Below are positions 37,250-44,917 of a stretch of 64,000 nt of DNA, in pieces. The DNA is from Nanobdellati archaeon (lineage in GTDB: Archaea; EX4484-52; GLR71): positions 132,663-196,662 of the forward strand of contig JAHYJR010000001.1 in the NCBI GenBank assembly GCA_019429005.1, read 5' to 3'. Position numbers and translations under genes: made by a program. Numbering within the stretch: position 1 is the stretch's first letter; each line of letters starts with the position of its first letter. Under the pieces are notes generated by a model, which was not told the origin of the DNA, ran no database searches, and saw only the letters and a list, made by a program, of their open reading frames with translations.

Positions 37250-38296
37250 TTATTCAACAATTTTTAGAATCTTATTACCCCAATCAAACTCAAATTCTTT
37301 TTTCCGCACCAAACAAAGTTTTTGTATTTTTGAATAATTTTTAAATACAGCTTCAAGCCGTAATGTAATTGATCGAGCCGAATTAACCTCAAAAAGCAAT
37401 TCATCATAGTTTAATACTTCACGAATCCCTCCAACACCAGACCCGATACAAGGTGTATCACAACCAAGAGCTTCAAGTATGACGTTAGGACAACCTTCAG
37501 ATTGCGATGGTAATATCAATAGTTCAAATGAGTTAATATGATTTATTGCATCTTTACGCCAACCTAAAAATTCAACTTTGTTTTCAATATTTAATGTTTT
37601 TACTAATTTTTTAAGTTTTTCTTCTTCAGGACCAACACCAATTATAGTTAATTTTTTATGAATATTTGCTTTTGAAAATCCGCGAATTAACAAATCAACA
37701 TTTTTTAATTTATCTAATGTACCAACATAACCAATGTGATTATTAAGTATCTTTTGACCCACATGAATCTCAGGTATATTATTATATACAACATCAATTT
37801 TTTCGGAATCAATATTATATCGTGTAATTATTTTGTTTTTAAGATCTTCAGAGTTTGTAATGATCTTGTCTGCAGAATTAAATGTTATTTTTTGTATGAG
37901 TTTAGTAATAGCTATATTTCGTTTTTTAATCTGAGATTCAAGTAACCAGTCACCCCTAATTAATACAACTAAAGGCACATCAAATATTTTTTTGAGAATC
38001 GCACCTAAAAAACCATATACATCTCCAAAGACAATTATTTTATCAATATCTTCTTTTTTTATAACTAGGCTAGATTTAATTAGCATAGAAGAAAACAGAG
38101 TAAAATATCGTAGGTATGTGAATTTATGAAATAGTTTATTCTCGTTTAATTTATAGAATTGTCCTTTAATATTTAATTTTGTCGTTGAAACATAATATAT
38201 TTGATTTGCTGATTTCTCTAATGTGTCTAATAATGTAATTAATCGTTTTTTAAACCCCCCTTCAACATCAATCTGAAAAAATGTAAGCATTTTCAT
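37250..38296 (-). CDS. Family 4 glycosyltransferase (GT-B fold)
   Basis: 348 residues. The C-terminal donor domain has IGYVGTLDKLKNVDLLIRGF, LTIIGVGPEEEKLKKL and the Glu-x7-Glu block LPSQSEGCPNVILEALGCD followed by GSGVGGIREV. Likely cytoplasmic transfer of a sugar from a nucleotide donor to the lipid-linked glycan. Two ATGs are six bases apart (38296 and 38290); the TATA-like TTATAAAT at 38311-38318 is 24-25 nt before the second, which may be the leaderless start. It is upstream of AsnB paralogue 2 on the same strand and divergent from the RHH fusion gene. Confidence 0.85.
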   Translation of the reverse strand: MKMLTFFQIDVEGGFKKRLITLLDTLEKSANQIYYVSTTKLNIKGQFYKLNENKLFHKFTYLRYFTLFSSMLIKSSLVIKKEDIDKIIVFGDVYGFLGAILKKIFDVPLVVLIRGDWLLESQIKKRNIAITKLIQKITFNSADKIITNSEDLKNKIITRYNIDSEKIDVVYNNIPEIHVGQKILNNHIGYVGTLDKLKNVDLLIRGFSKANIHKKLTIIGVGPEEEKLKKLVKTLNIENKVEFLGWRKDAINHINSFELLILPSQSEGCPNVILEALGCDTPCIGSGVGGIREVLNYDELLFEVNSARSITLRLEAVFKNYSKIQKLCLVRKKEFEFDWGNKILKIVE

Positions 38297-38340
38297 ATTA
38301 ATTAAAGTATTTATAAATTATTTAACATTATCTAAAACAA

Positions 38341-38348
38341 TTTAAAAA
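38341..38348 (+). promoter_or_regulatory. TATA-like box of the RHH-nucleotidyltransferase fusion gene
   Basis: TTTAAAAA is centred 25.5 nt before the ATG at 38370 and there is no Shine-Dalgarno, fitting a leaderless transcript. It shares a 73-bp divergent gap with the GT4 gene at 38296. Confidence 0.5.
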
Positions 38349-38369
38349 CCGTTTTCTATAATATTACCT

Positions 38370-39200
38370 ATGAAAACCAGAATCTCTATGACAATATCAA
38401 AAGATCTTCTTAAAAAACTAGATTCTGTTGTAGATGGGGTTCAAGCAAGATCACGTTCCGAAGCAATTGAGAATATCTTAAACCTGTATCTTGATTCAAA
38501 TAAGGTTGCTGTTTTTCTTGCGGGTGGAAATAAAGATAACTTGAAGATTGATGGTGTTTATAAACCCTTAATTAAAATAGATGGACACTATTTAATTGAT
38601 TTTGCAATAGATAATCTCAAGAAAGCTGGATTTAGAAAAATATTTTGTATTGGGTCTGATGAAATCCTAAAAAAGATCTTCAAAGTTCTTGGAAATGGCG
38701 AAAACAACAACCTAAATATCACATATATTGAAGAAAATAAAGTACAAGGTAATGCGAAAACACTCCAGCTTGCAGAACAATACATAACCTCACCTTTTTT
38801 AGTAATACCAATAGACAATTATTTTGATTTTGATTTGAATAGTCTTTTTAGAAAACATATGCTTCATGATAGTCTTGCAACCGTTGCAGTTCAGGCGACA
38901 AGAGAAAATCTTTCAGACCTTGGTGTTGTTGAGATGTTGGGTGACAAGATTACAGGGTATGAAGAGTGTCCAAAAAATCCAAAAACGTTTATTGCATCAA
39001 CATCAATTGCAATTTATAATCCAAAAATTTTCAGTTATATTCCTAAAGGTGACATTAAGTGGGTCTTGCAGAAAGATGTTTTTCCAAAAATTGTAGCTGA
39101 ACATAAAATGTACGGTTGTATGGTTGGCGGTCCTAGATTAAATATACATACAAAAGACGACATAACAAGACTTAAAAAGATTATTTCTCATAAAAAGTAA
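38370..39200 (+). CDS. Fusion of a ribbon-helix-helix DNA-binding domain with a degenerate sugar nucleotidyltransferase domain
   Basis: 276 residues. Residues 1-42 are a CopG/Arc-type ribbon-helix-helix: beta strand TRISMTIS, then two helices with RSRSEAIENILNLYL. Residues 46-276 follow the RmlA/GalU-type nucleotidyltransferase fold: VFLAGG at 48-53, YKPLIKI at 65-71, QGNAKTLQLAEQYI at 126-139, the metal Asp in PIDNYFD (D149) and a LNIHTKDDI block near the end. The usual GxGTRL signature is replaced by GGNKDNLKIDG, so the catalytic Arg is missing. I infer a transcription factor that senses a sugar-phosphate or nucleotide sugar. A moonlighting enzyme is the alternative. It is followed by an operator-like palindrome and uronic-acid genes. 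Confidence 0.85.
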   Translation: MKTRISMTISKDLLKKLDSVVDGVQARSRSEAIENILNLYLDSNKVAVFLAGGNKDNLKIDGVYKPLIKIDGHYLIDFAIDNLKKAGFRKIFCIGSDEILKKIFKVLGNGENNNLNITYIEENKVQGNAKTLQLAEQYITSPFLVIPIDNYFDFDLNSLFRKHMLHDSLATVAVQATRENLSDLGVVEMLGDKITGYEECPKNPKTFIASTSIAIYNPKIFSYIPKGDIKWVLQKDVFPKIVAEHKMYGCMVGGPRLNIHTKDDITRLKKIISHKK

Positions 39201-39246
39201 TACTAAAGTATTACTTAGTATTAAACCGGTTTATATACTTAATACC
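39195..39246. promoter_or_regulatory. Operator-like inverted repeats flanking the TATA box of the epimerase gene
   Basis: A perfect palindrome lies at 39195-39216: 10-bp arms AAGTAATACT and AGTATTACTT around a 2-bp AA centre, overlapping the stop of the fusion gene. The half-site AGTATTA recurs at 39217-39223, exactly 10 bp after its first copy at 39207-39213, and TAATACC follows at 39240-39246. The likely TATA box (TTTATATA, about 39230-39237) sits between the last two. Ribbon-helix-helix proteins bind such short spaced repeats, so this is the natural target of the upstream fusion protein. A weak RNA hairpin is the alternative reading. Confidence 0.6.
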
Positions 39247-39269
39247 AAATATTAAAATAAGTGATTTTT

Positions 39270-40199
39270 ATGGCAAAATATCTTGTAACAGGTGGCGCAG
39301 GTTTTATTGGTTCTAACATTGTTCGTGAACTTGTAAAACAAAAAGAGGAAGTTATTGTTATTGATAATCTTTTGACAGGGTATATTGAAAATATTTCAGA
39401 TATAATGGATAATATCAATTTTATTGAAGAGGATATAAGAGATTTTGATAAGATCAGACCACATTTTAACGGTGTTGATTATGTTCTTCATCAGGCAGCT
39501 TTACCTTCTGTACCAAAATCTTTATTAGACCCCATAAAATCAAACGATATAAATATTAATGGGACTTTGAATGTTCTTGAAGCATCAAAACAAGCGGGCG
39601 TAAAAAGATTAGTTTATGCTGCATCATCTTCAGCATATGGCGATACACCAACACTTCCAAAACGTGAGGATATGAAAATCAGTCCATTATCACCATACGC
39701 AGTATCTAAAGTTACAGGTGAACTTTATTCAAAAGTATATTCAAATGTTTTTGGTCTTGATACAGTCTCAATAAGATATTTCAACGTTTTTGGACCTAGA
39801 CAGGACCCAAATTCAGCATATGCAGCAGTAATTCCGAAATTCATAAAAAGCATGCTGAAAGGTGTTTCACCAACAGTATATGGTGATGGCACACAAACTA
39901 GGGATTTCACATTCATAAAAAATGTTGTGAATGCGAATATCTTAGCGACAAAAGTAAAAGAAAACCTGAATGGCGAGACTATAAATGTTGCATGTAATGA
40001 AAGAATAACATTAAATGAATTGGTCAATCTATTAAATAAACATCTTAATACGAATATAGAACCAGAATATGTTGATGAAAAAGCTGGAGATATCAAACAT
40101 TCTCTTGCAGATATCTCAAAAGCAAAACAATTGATTGGATATAGTCCAATCACATTTCTTGAAGAAGGTCTTAAAGAGACTATTAAATGGTATAATTAA
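39270..40199 (+). CDS. UDP-N-acetylhexosamine(uronate) 4-epimerase-like SDR protein (TviC/WbpP type)
   Basis: 309 residues from the start chosen here. NAD loop TGGAGFIGSN, the HQAALPSVPKS motif characteristic of the WbpP/TviC branch, catalytic ASSSAYGD with SPYAVSK, and the FGPRQDPNSAYAAVIPKF block are present. These enzymes interconvert UDP-GlcNAc and UDP-GalNAc or their uronic acids. The frame starts at a GTG (39261) that is part of GTGAT; the ATG at 39270 is the true start. The next gene begins 10 bp downstream and is a TviB-like dehydrogenase, so together they can make UDP-GalNAcA. Confidence 0.85.
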   Translation: MAKYLVTGGAGFIGSNIVRELVKQKEEVIVIDNLLTGYIENISDIMDNINFIEEDIRDFDKIRPHFNGVDYVLHQAALPSVPKSLLDPIKSNDININGTLNVLEASKQAGVKRLVYAASSSAYGDTPTLPKREDMKISPLSPYAVSKVTGELYSKVYSNVFGLDTVSIRYFNVFGPRQDPNSAYAAVIPKFIKSMLKGVSPTVYGDGTQTRDFTFIKNVVNANILATKVKENLNGETINVACNERITLNELVNLLNKHLNTNIEPEYVDEKAGDIKHSLADISKAKQLIGYSPITFLEEGLKETIKWYN

Positions 40200-40208
40200 G
40201 TGATAAGT

Positions 40209-41498
40209 ATGAATCAAAAAGTCTGTGTCTGCGGTCTAGGTTATGTCGGTCTTCCTCTTGCAATAGAATTTGCAAAAAATAATCAATATACAATTGGTTT
40301 TGATGTTGATTCTAAAAAGATAAATTTACTCAAATCAGGAAAAGATCCAATTGGTGAAATTGGAGATACTATTATAAGTGCTCTTGTAAAAAACAAAGTA
40401 ATAAATTTTACACAAAACCCCTCTGACATAAAAGAAGCCGATTTCGTGATAATGGCAGTACCAACACCAATCACAAAAAACAGAAAACCCGATTTATCTT
40501 ATGTTGAAGGTGTAGCAAAAACGGTCGGTCAGAACTTAAAAATGGGTGCAATTATAATTCTTGAATCAACAGTATATCCAGGTGTTACCGAAGATATCTT
40601 AGGACCAATTCTTGAAAAAGAGTCAGGAATGACTTGCGGCACAGATTTCAAAATTGGTTACTCTCCAGAACGTATAAACCCCGGAGATACAGAGCATACG
40701 ATTGATAAAGTGATAAAAGTCGTAAGCGGTATGGACGAAGATTCAACAGATAAGATTGCAACGTTATATAGGACTGTTGCAAAAGCAGGCGTGTTCAGAG
40801 CAAAAGACATAAAGACTGCTGAAGCCGCAAAAGTTATAGAAAACATTCAACGTGATTTGAATATCGCACTTACAAACGAATTATCAATTATTTTTGATAA
40901 AATGGGAATTGACACAAAATCCGTAATTGATGCAGCCGCAACAAAATGGAATTTTCATAGGTATACACCCGGTCTTGTAGGTGGTCATTGCATACCTGTT
41001 GATCCTTATTATCTTGTCCATAAGGCAGAAGAGTTAGGATATAATCCAAAAGTAATACTTGCAGGTAGGACTATAAATGATTACATGCCAAAACATGTTG
41101 CAGAACAAGCAATTAAATGCCTTAATTCCGCAGAAAAAATAATCAAAGGTTCAAAAGTGCTTATCGCAGGACTGACTTTCAAGGAAAATGTTAAAGATAC
41201 AAGAACATCTCCCGCAAAAGACATTATAAAATATCTTAATGAATTTGAGATTGATATCTATGGATATGATCCTCTTTTAACTGATGAAGAAATAAACTCA
41301 TTCGGAATCACGTCAGCAAATACACCTTTTGGTCAGTATGATGGAATAATCATTATGAGTCCTCATGAAGAAATCAAATCGATAAATCTTAAAGATCTTA
41401 AAAACAGCATGTCTGAAAACCCTGTCATAATTGATGTCAAAGGCAGTTTAAATTTTAATGATGTTAAGTCAAACGGGTTTATATATAAAAAATTATGA
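40209..41498 (+). CDS. UDP-N-acetylhexosamine 6-dehydrogenase (TviB/WbpA-like nucleotide-sugar dehydrogenase)
   Basis: Oxidises C6 of a UDP-N-acetylhexosamine to a uronic acid with two NAD+. 429 residues: NAD-binding VCGLGYVGLP at the N-terminus, ILESTVYPGVTE, the GYSPERINPGD motif typical of N-acetylhexosamine rather than glucose dehydrogenases, ENIQRDLNIALTNE, and the catalytic Cys261 in GGHCIPVDP. The C-terminal domain has FKENVKDTRTSPA. The frame opens at a GTG (40200) within GTGAT, and the ATG at 40209 is the likely start. Coupled to the epimerase upstream. A UDP-glucose dehydrogenase function is less likely. Confidence 0.88.
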   Translation: MNQKVCVCGLGYVGLPLAIEFAKNNQYTIGFDVDSKKINLLKSGKDPIGEIGDTIISALVKNKVINFTQNPSDIKEADFVIMAVPTPITKNRKPDLSYVEGVAKTVGQNLKMGAIIILESTVYPGVTEDILGPILEKESGMTCGTDFKIGYSPERINPGDTEHTIDKVIKVVSGMDEDSTDKIATLYRTVAKAGVFRAKDIKTAEAAKVIENIQRDLNIALTNELSIIFDKMGIDTKSVIDAAATKWNFHRYTPGLVGGHCIPVDPYYLVHKAEELGYNPKVILAGRTINDYMPKHVAEQAIKCLNSAEKIIKGSKVLIAGLTFKENVKDTRTSPAKDIIKYLNEFEIDIYGYDPLLTDEEINSFGITSANTPFGQYDGIIIMSPHEEIKSINLKDLKNSMSENPVIIDVKGSLNFNDVKSNGFIYKKL

Positions 41499-41594
41499 TA
41501 AACATATCACAAAATCATAATAAATTCATAATATTTATTTAACAAGATTATAACATATTAAAAGATTGCAATAGACTATATTTATTAGATTTGG

Positions 41595-42746
41595 ATGAAA
41601 AAGACAATTTTGTTAACAGGTTCAAAAGAATATCCTTTTGGCACAAATCAAGGTGACGATTCAATCCCTTCAGGAGGTATTGAAGTATACACTACTCGTT
41701 TTGTGAAAGAGTTTTCAAAATATAAAAATATAAATCTAAAGATAATCACAAGAAAATTCAAAGGAACAAAATCTTATGAAAAAAAAGACAACATTGAAAT
41801 CTATCGTGTCAGTTGGATAAGGGGTTTTTTCTTAAGGAATATTTCGTTTAATTTTTTCTCATTTTTAAAATATTTAACTTTAGACTTTGATATCCTCTTT
41901 GCGACAGGACCCTTTGCAGTTCTTTTTGCTAAATTAACAAAATTACTAAAAAACAAGAAACTCGTCGCAAGACCTGCAGGAATCAGTTGCAGCCAACCAC
42001 AATACAATTCAATCTTAAGATTTGTTTTAAAACAAATTGAAATCTTAGCTTACAGAAATACGGATTGTATAGTATTTTTATCAAACGAAGAAAAAATCCA
42101 GTTCACAAAAAAGCTAGGTATCAAACCCCAAAAAGATACGATTATCCCAACTGGAATAAACATTACAGATTATGAGAATATAATTTCTGCTAAGATAAAA
42201 GATGAATTTAATCTGAAAGGAAAAACCGTTATAACTTTTATTGGACGATTGATTGAAGTTAAAGGTTTAAAATATTTGATTGATGCTGTAAAAGAAATCA
42301 AAAACAAAGACATTATAATACTTCTTGTGGGAGACGGTCCAGAAAGAATTAAATTAGAATCTTATGTTAAAAAGCAAGATTTAAAAGATAAAATAATTTT
42401 CACAGGCCAGAGATCTGATATTCCCGAGTTACTCGCATCAACAGATATTTTCATAATGCCAAGTTTGTCAGAAGGTTTACCTGCATCACTTCTTGAAGCA
42501 ATGGCGTCAGAAATACCCTCCGTTGTAACCGATATTGGACTTCCTGTTGAAAACAGAAAGACTGCTTTAGTTGTGCCATCTAAAGATTCAAAAGTTTTAG
42601 CAGATGCAATAGATGAATTGATTAAAGATCCTAAATTAGCAAGTGTTATTGGTAAAAATGCAAAAGTGCATATAAAAAACAATTTTTCATGGGATTACGC
42701 AGTTTTAAGATATAAGAAATTATTTGATAAATTATATGATAGATAA
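41595..42746 (+). CDS. Family 4 glycosyltransferase (GT-B fold)
   Basis: 383 residues. N-terminal acceptor domain with the SGGIEVYTTRFVKEF block and a basic stretch (AKLTKLLKNKKLVARPAG). The donor domain has VITFIGRLIEVKGLKYLI, ILLVGDGPERIKLE and the Glu-x7-Glu motif MPSLSEGLPASLLEAMAS. It lies between the dehydrogenase (96 bp upstream) and an AsnB gene (11 bp downstream), so it is the best candidate to transfer the uronic acid made by its neighbours. Cytoplasmic; peripheral membrane contact likely. The sugar is inferred from context. Confidence 0.86.
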   Translation: MKKTILLTGSKEYPFGTNQGDDSIPSGGIEVYTTRFVKEFSKYKNINLKIITRKFKGTKSYEKKDNIEIYRVSWIRGFFLRNISFNFFSFLKYLTLDFDILFATGPFAVLFAKLTKLLKNKKLVARPAGISCSQPQYNSILRFVLKQIEILAYRNTDCIVFLSNEEKIQFTKKLGIKPQKDTIIPTGINITDYENIISAKIKDEFNLKGKTVITFIGRLIEVKGLKYLIDAVKEIKNKDIIILLVGDGPERIKLESYVKKQDLKDKIIFTGQRSDIPELLASTDIFIMPSLSEGLPASLLEAMASEIPSVVTDIGLPVENRKTALVVPSKDSKVLADAIDELIKDPKLASVIGKNAKVHIKNNFSWDYAVLRYKKLFDKLYDR

Positions 42747-42757
42747 AGGGATTTGTT

Positions 42758-44641
42758 ATGTGTGGTATATGCGGTTTTTATGGTCTTGAAGATAAACCAC
42801 TAATCAAAAAAATGACAAATATTTTATCGCACCGAGGTCCCGACGATTCTGGTTATTTTATAGACAAAAACATCACTCTTGCACACAGACGTCTTAGCAT
42901 AATTGATATTAAAGGTGGTCATCAACCTATACATAACGAGGATGAGACTGTTTGGGTTGTTTTTAATGGTGAAATTTATAATTATAAAGAATTGAGGGAA
43001 CGGTTAGAAAATAAAAATCACAAGTTTTATACAAATACAGATACTGAAACAATAATCCATGCATATGAAGAATTCGGCCTTGGTTTTGTAAAACATCTTG
43101 ACGGTGATTTTGCTTTTGCTCTTTATGATAAAAATAAGAAAAGACTGATTCTTGCACGAGATAAATTAGGTGTAAAACCAATATATTATTCGAATATAGA
43201 TGACAAATTGTTATTTGCATCAGAGATAAAATCGATTCTACAATATCCTGGTTTCAAAAGAACGTTAAATATGGATGCTGTAAACGAATTTTTCACATTC
43301 ACATATCCTATTGCACCAAACACAATGTTTCAGAATATACAAATGTTACCGCCCGCAACAATCCTTATTTATGAAAACAATAAAATCCTAACTAAAAAAT
43401 ATTGGACTTTTTCAATGAAAGATGAAATATTAACCGAAAACGAAATCATAAAAAAAATCAAAAGATATCTTAATGATGCAGTTGAGAAACGTATGTTCTC
43501 CGATGTGCCTATAGGTGCATTTCTTTCAGGTGGTCTTGATTCAAGTTATGTTGTAGCTCTTATGAGCAAATTTTCAGATAATCCTGTAAATACCTTTTCA
43601 GTGTCTTTTGGTGAATCTAGCGACGAGACTAAATTTGCAAAAATCATAGCAGACAAATTTGACACAAATCATAGAGAACTTAAAGTGGATTCTTCAAAAC
43701 CAAAATTATTGCCTGAAGTCACATGGCATCTTGATACGCCTGCAGCAGATGTTGCTGCAATACCAACATACCTTATGTCTGAAGTGACATCAAAATATGT
43801 TAAAGTTGTTTTAACCGGTGACGGTGGTGATGAGGTTTTTGGTGGTTATAAAAAATATGCTATACTTTCAAACTTAAACACATTGAAAAACAAGATTCCT
43901 ACTAATTTAAAGTCAAAGATAATATCTCTTGGTGCAATGAGTGGAAAGACAACTGTTCTAAGGAGATTATTTGATAACATATCATCCCTTTCAACTGAAG
44001 ATGAATATCTTTCATATATTTCAGCGTTTACAAATGATGAAAAATTGCAAGCATTACAACCAAGTATAACTGATCAATTTAATTTAGATTCAGCTAAAAA
44101 GGTAATTCAAAAACATTTCAACGAAAATATATCTTTTACAAATAACATGATGTTTTTTGATTTAAAGACATTGCTTCCAGATGATTATCTTATGAAGGTT
44201 GATAAGATGACAATGGCAAACTCTCTTGAAGCACGAGTACCTTTTCTTGACTCAAAATTAGTTGAATTTATGGCATCCCTCAATCCAAAATATAAAGTAA
44301 ACAATTTTTCAACAAAATACATATTCAAAAAAGTTCTCAAAGAGGAAGGAATACCAAGAACAATACTGAACCGTAAAAAACACGGATTTAATGTACCAAC
44401 ATCCTCATGGCTTGATGGCGAGTTGGGTGAGATTGTATCACAATTATTCTCATCAAGACATCGCAATCCATACATTAATTCGAGATACGCACGAAAAGTT
44501 ATTCAAGATTTTAACAAATCTAAGCGATATTACAGCAAGAAATTCTGGACACTTTTCACATTTGAAATTTGGCGCAGGATGTATTTTGAACAAGAAGATA
44601 TCAAAAAACCGTTATCTTTTGATAAGTTATTATCTTTGTAA
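42758..44641 (+). CDS. asnB: Asparagine synthase (glutamine-hydrolysing), AsnB family, paralogue 3
   Basis: 627 residues with Cys2 (MCGICGF), NGEIYN, SGGLDSSYVVAL and TGDGGDEVFGGYKKY, so both half-reactions should work. It is 11 bp after the GT4 and in one direction with the epimerase and dehydrogenase for a uronic acid. Known relatives such as WbpS-type proteins amidate N-acetylgalactosaminuronic acid in bacterial O-antigens, and that role fits better here than plain asparagine synthesis. This remains inference from neighbourhood. Codon use in this 38-47 kb stretch looks less extreme than in the 22-37 kb part of the island. Confidence 0.9.
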   Translation: MCGICGFYGLEDKPLIKKMTNILSHRGPDDSGYFIDKNITLAHRRLSIIDIKGGHQPIHNEDETVWVVFNGEIYNYKELRERLENKNHKFYTNTDTETIIHAYEEFGLGFVKHLDGDFAFALYDKNKKRLILARDKLGVKPIYYSNIDDKLLFASEIKSILQYPGFKRTLNMDAVNEFFTFTYPIAPNTMFQNIQMLPPATILIYENNKILTKKYWTFSMKDEILTENEIIKKIKRYLNDAVEKRMFSDVPIGAFLSGGLDSSYVVALMSKFSDNPVNTFSVSFGESSDETKFAKIIADKFDTNHRELKVDSSKPKLLPEVTWHLDTPAADVAAIPTYLMSEVTSKYVKVVLTGDGGDEVFGGYKKYAILSNLNTLKNKIPTNLKSKIISLGAMSGKTTVLRRLFDNISSLSTEDEYLSYISAFTNDEKLQALQPSITDQFNLDSAKKVIQKHFNENISFTNNMMFFDLKTLLPDDYLMKVDKMTMANSLEARVPFLDSKLVEFMASLNPKYKVNNFSTKYIFKKVLKEEGIPRTILNRKKHGFNVPTSSWLDGELGEIVSQLFSSRHRNPYINSRYARKVIQDFNKSKRYYSKKFWTLFTFEIWRRMYFEQEDIKKPLSFDKLLSL

Positions 44642-44917
44642 TCTGTATTTATCACTAAGATAATTTAATTATGTGTCTGAAAAACGTATAGTATATTACA
44701 TTTTAAGACTTATAGTACCTTTTTGTTTAATTAAACCATAATTATAAACAACAACAAGACCTTATGTAGTATACTATATAACAAACACCATAAACTTAGG
44801 TATTATATTACATAACTTTACAAACAAAAACAAATTAAGCCTTATAGAATGATATTTAGTTAACTTAAAAAATAACTAATTCCAATCTTTTTAATTCTCT
44901 ACATACAAATTAATACT
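44642..44917. other. 276-bp gap with small palindromes upstream of the DNA polymerase gene
   Basis: No gene is visible. It contains the 10-bp palindrome TAGTATACTA at 44767-44776 and related GTATA/ATATTACAT words at about 44688-44700 and 44804-44814. These may be regulatory, but at this base composition they could be chance. The TATA-like box for the polymerase gene lies at the 3' end of the gap. Confidence 0.4.
44888..44895 (+). promoter_or_regulatory. TATA-like box of the DNA polymerase gene
   Basis: TTTTTAAT is centred 26.5 nt before the ATG at 44918, with no Shine-Dalgarno between, consistent with a leaderless mRNA. Confidence 0.5.

Noticed and set aside
39195-39216. Intrinsic transcription terminator
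   Set aside because: The stem is AT-rich and followed directly by a promoter rather than a T run, and it lies beside half-site repeats.
44642-44917. tRNA or small RNA gene upstream of polB
   Set aside because: No cloverleaf, no T-arm consensus and no GC-rich stems; only short AT palindromes.
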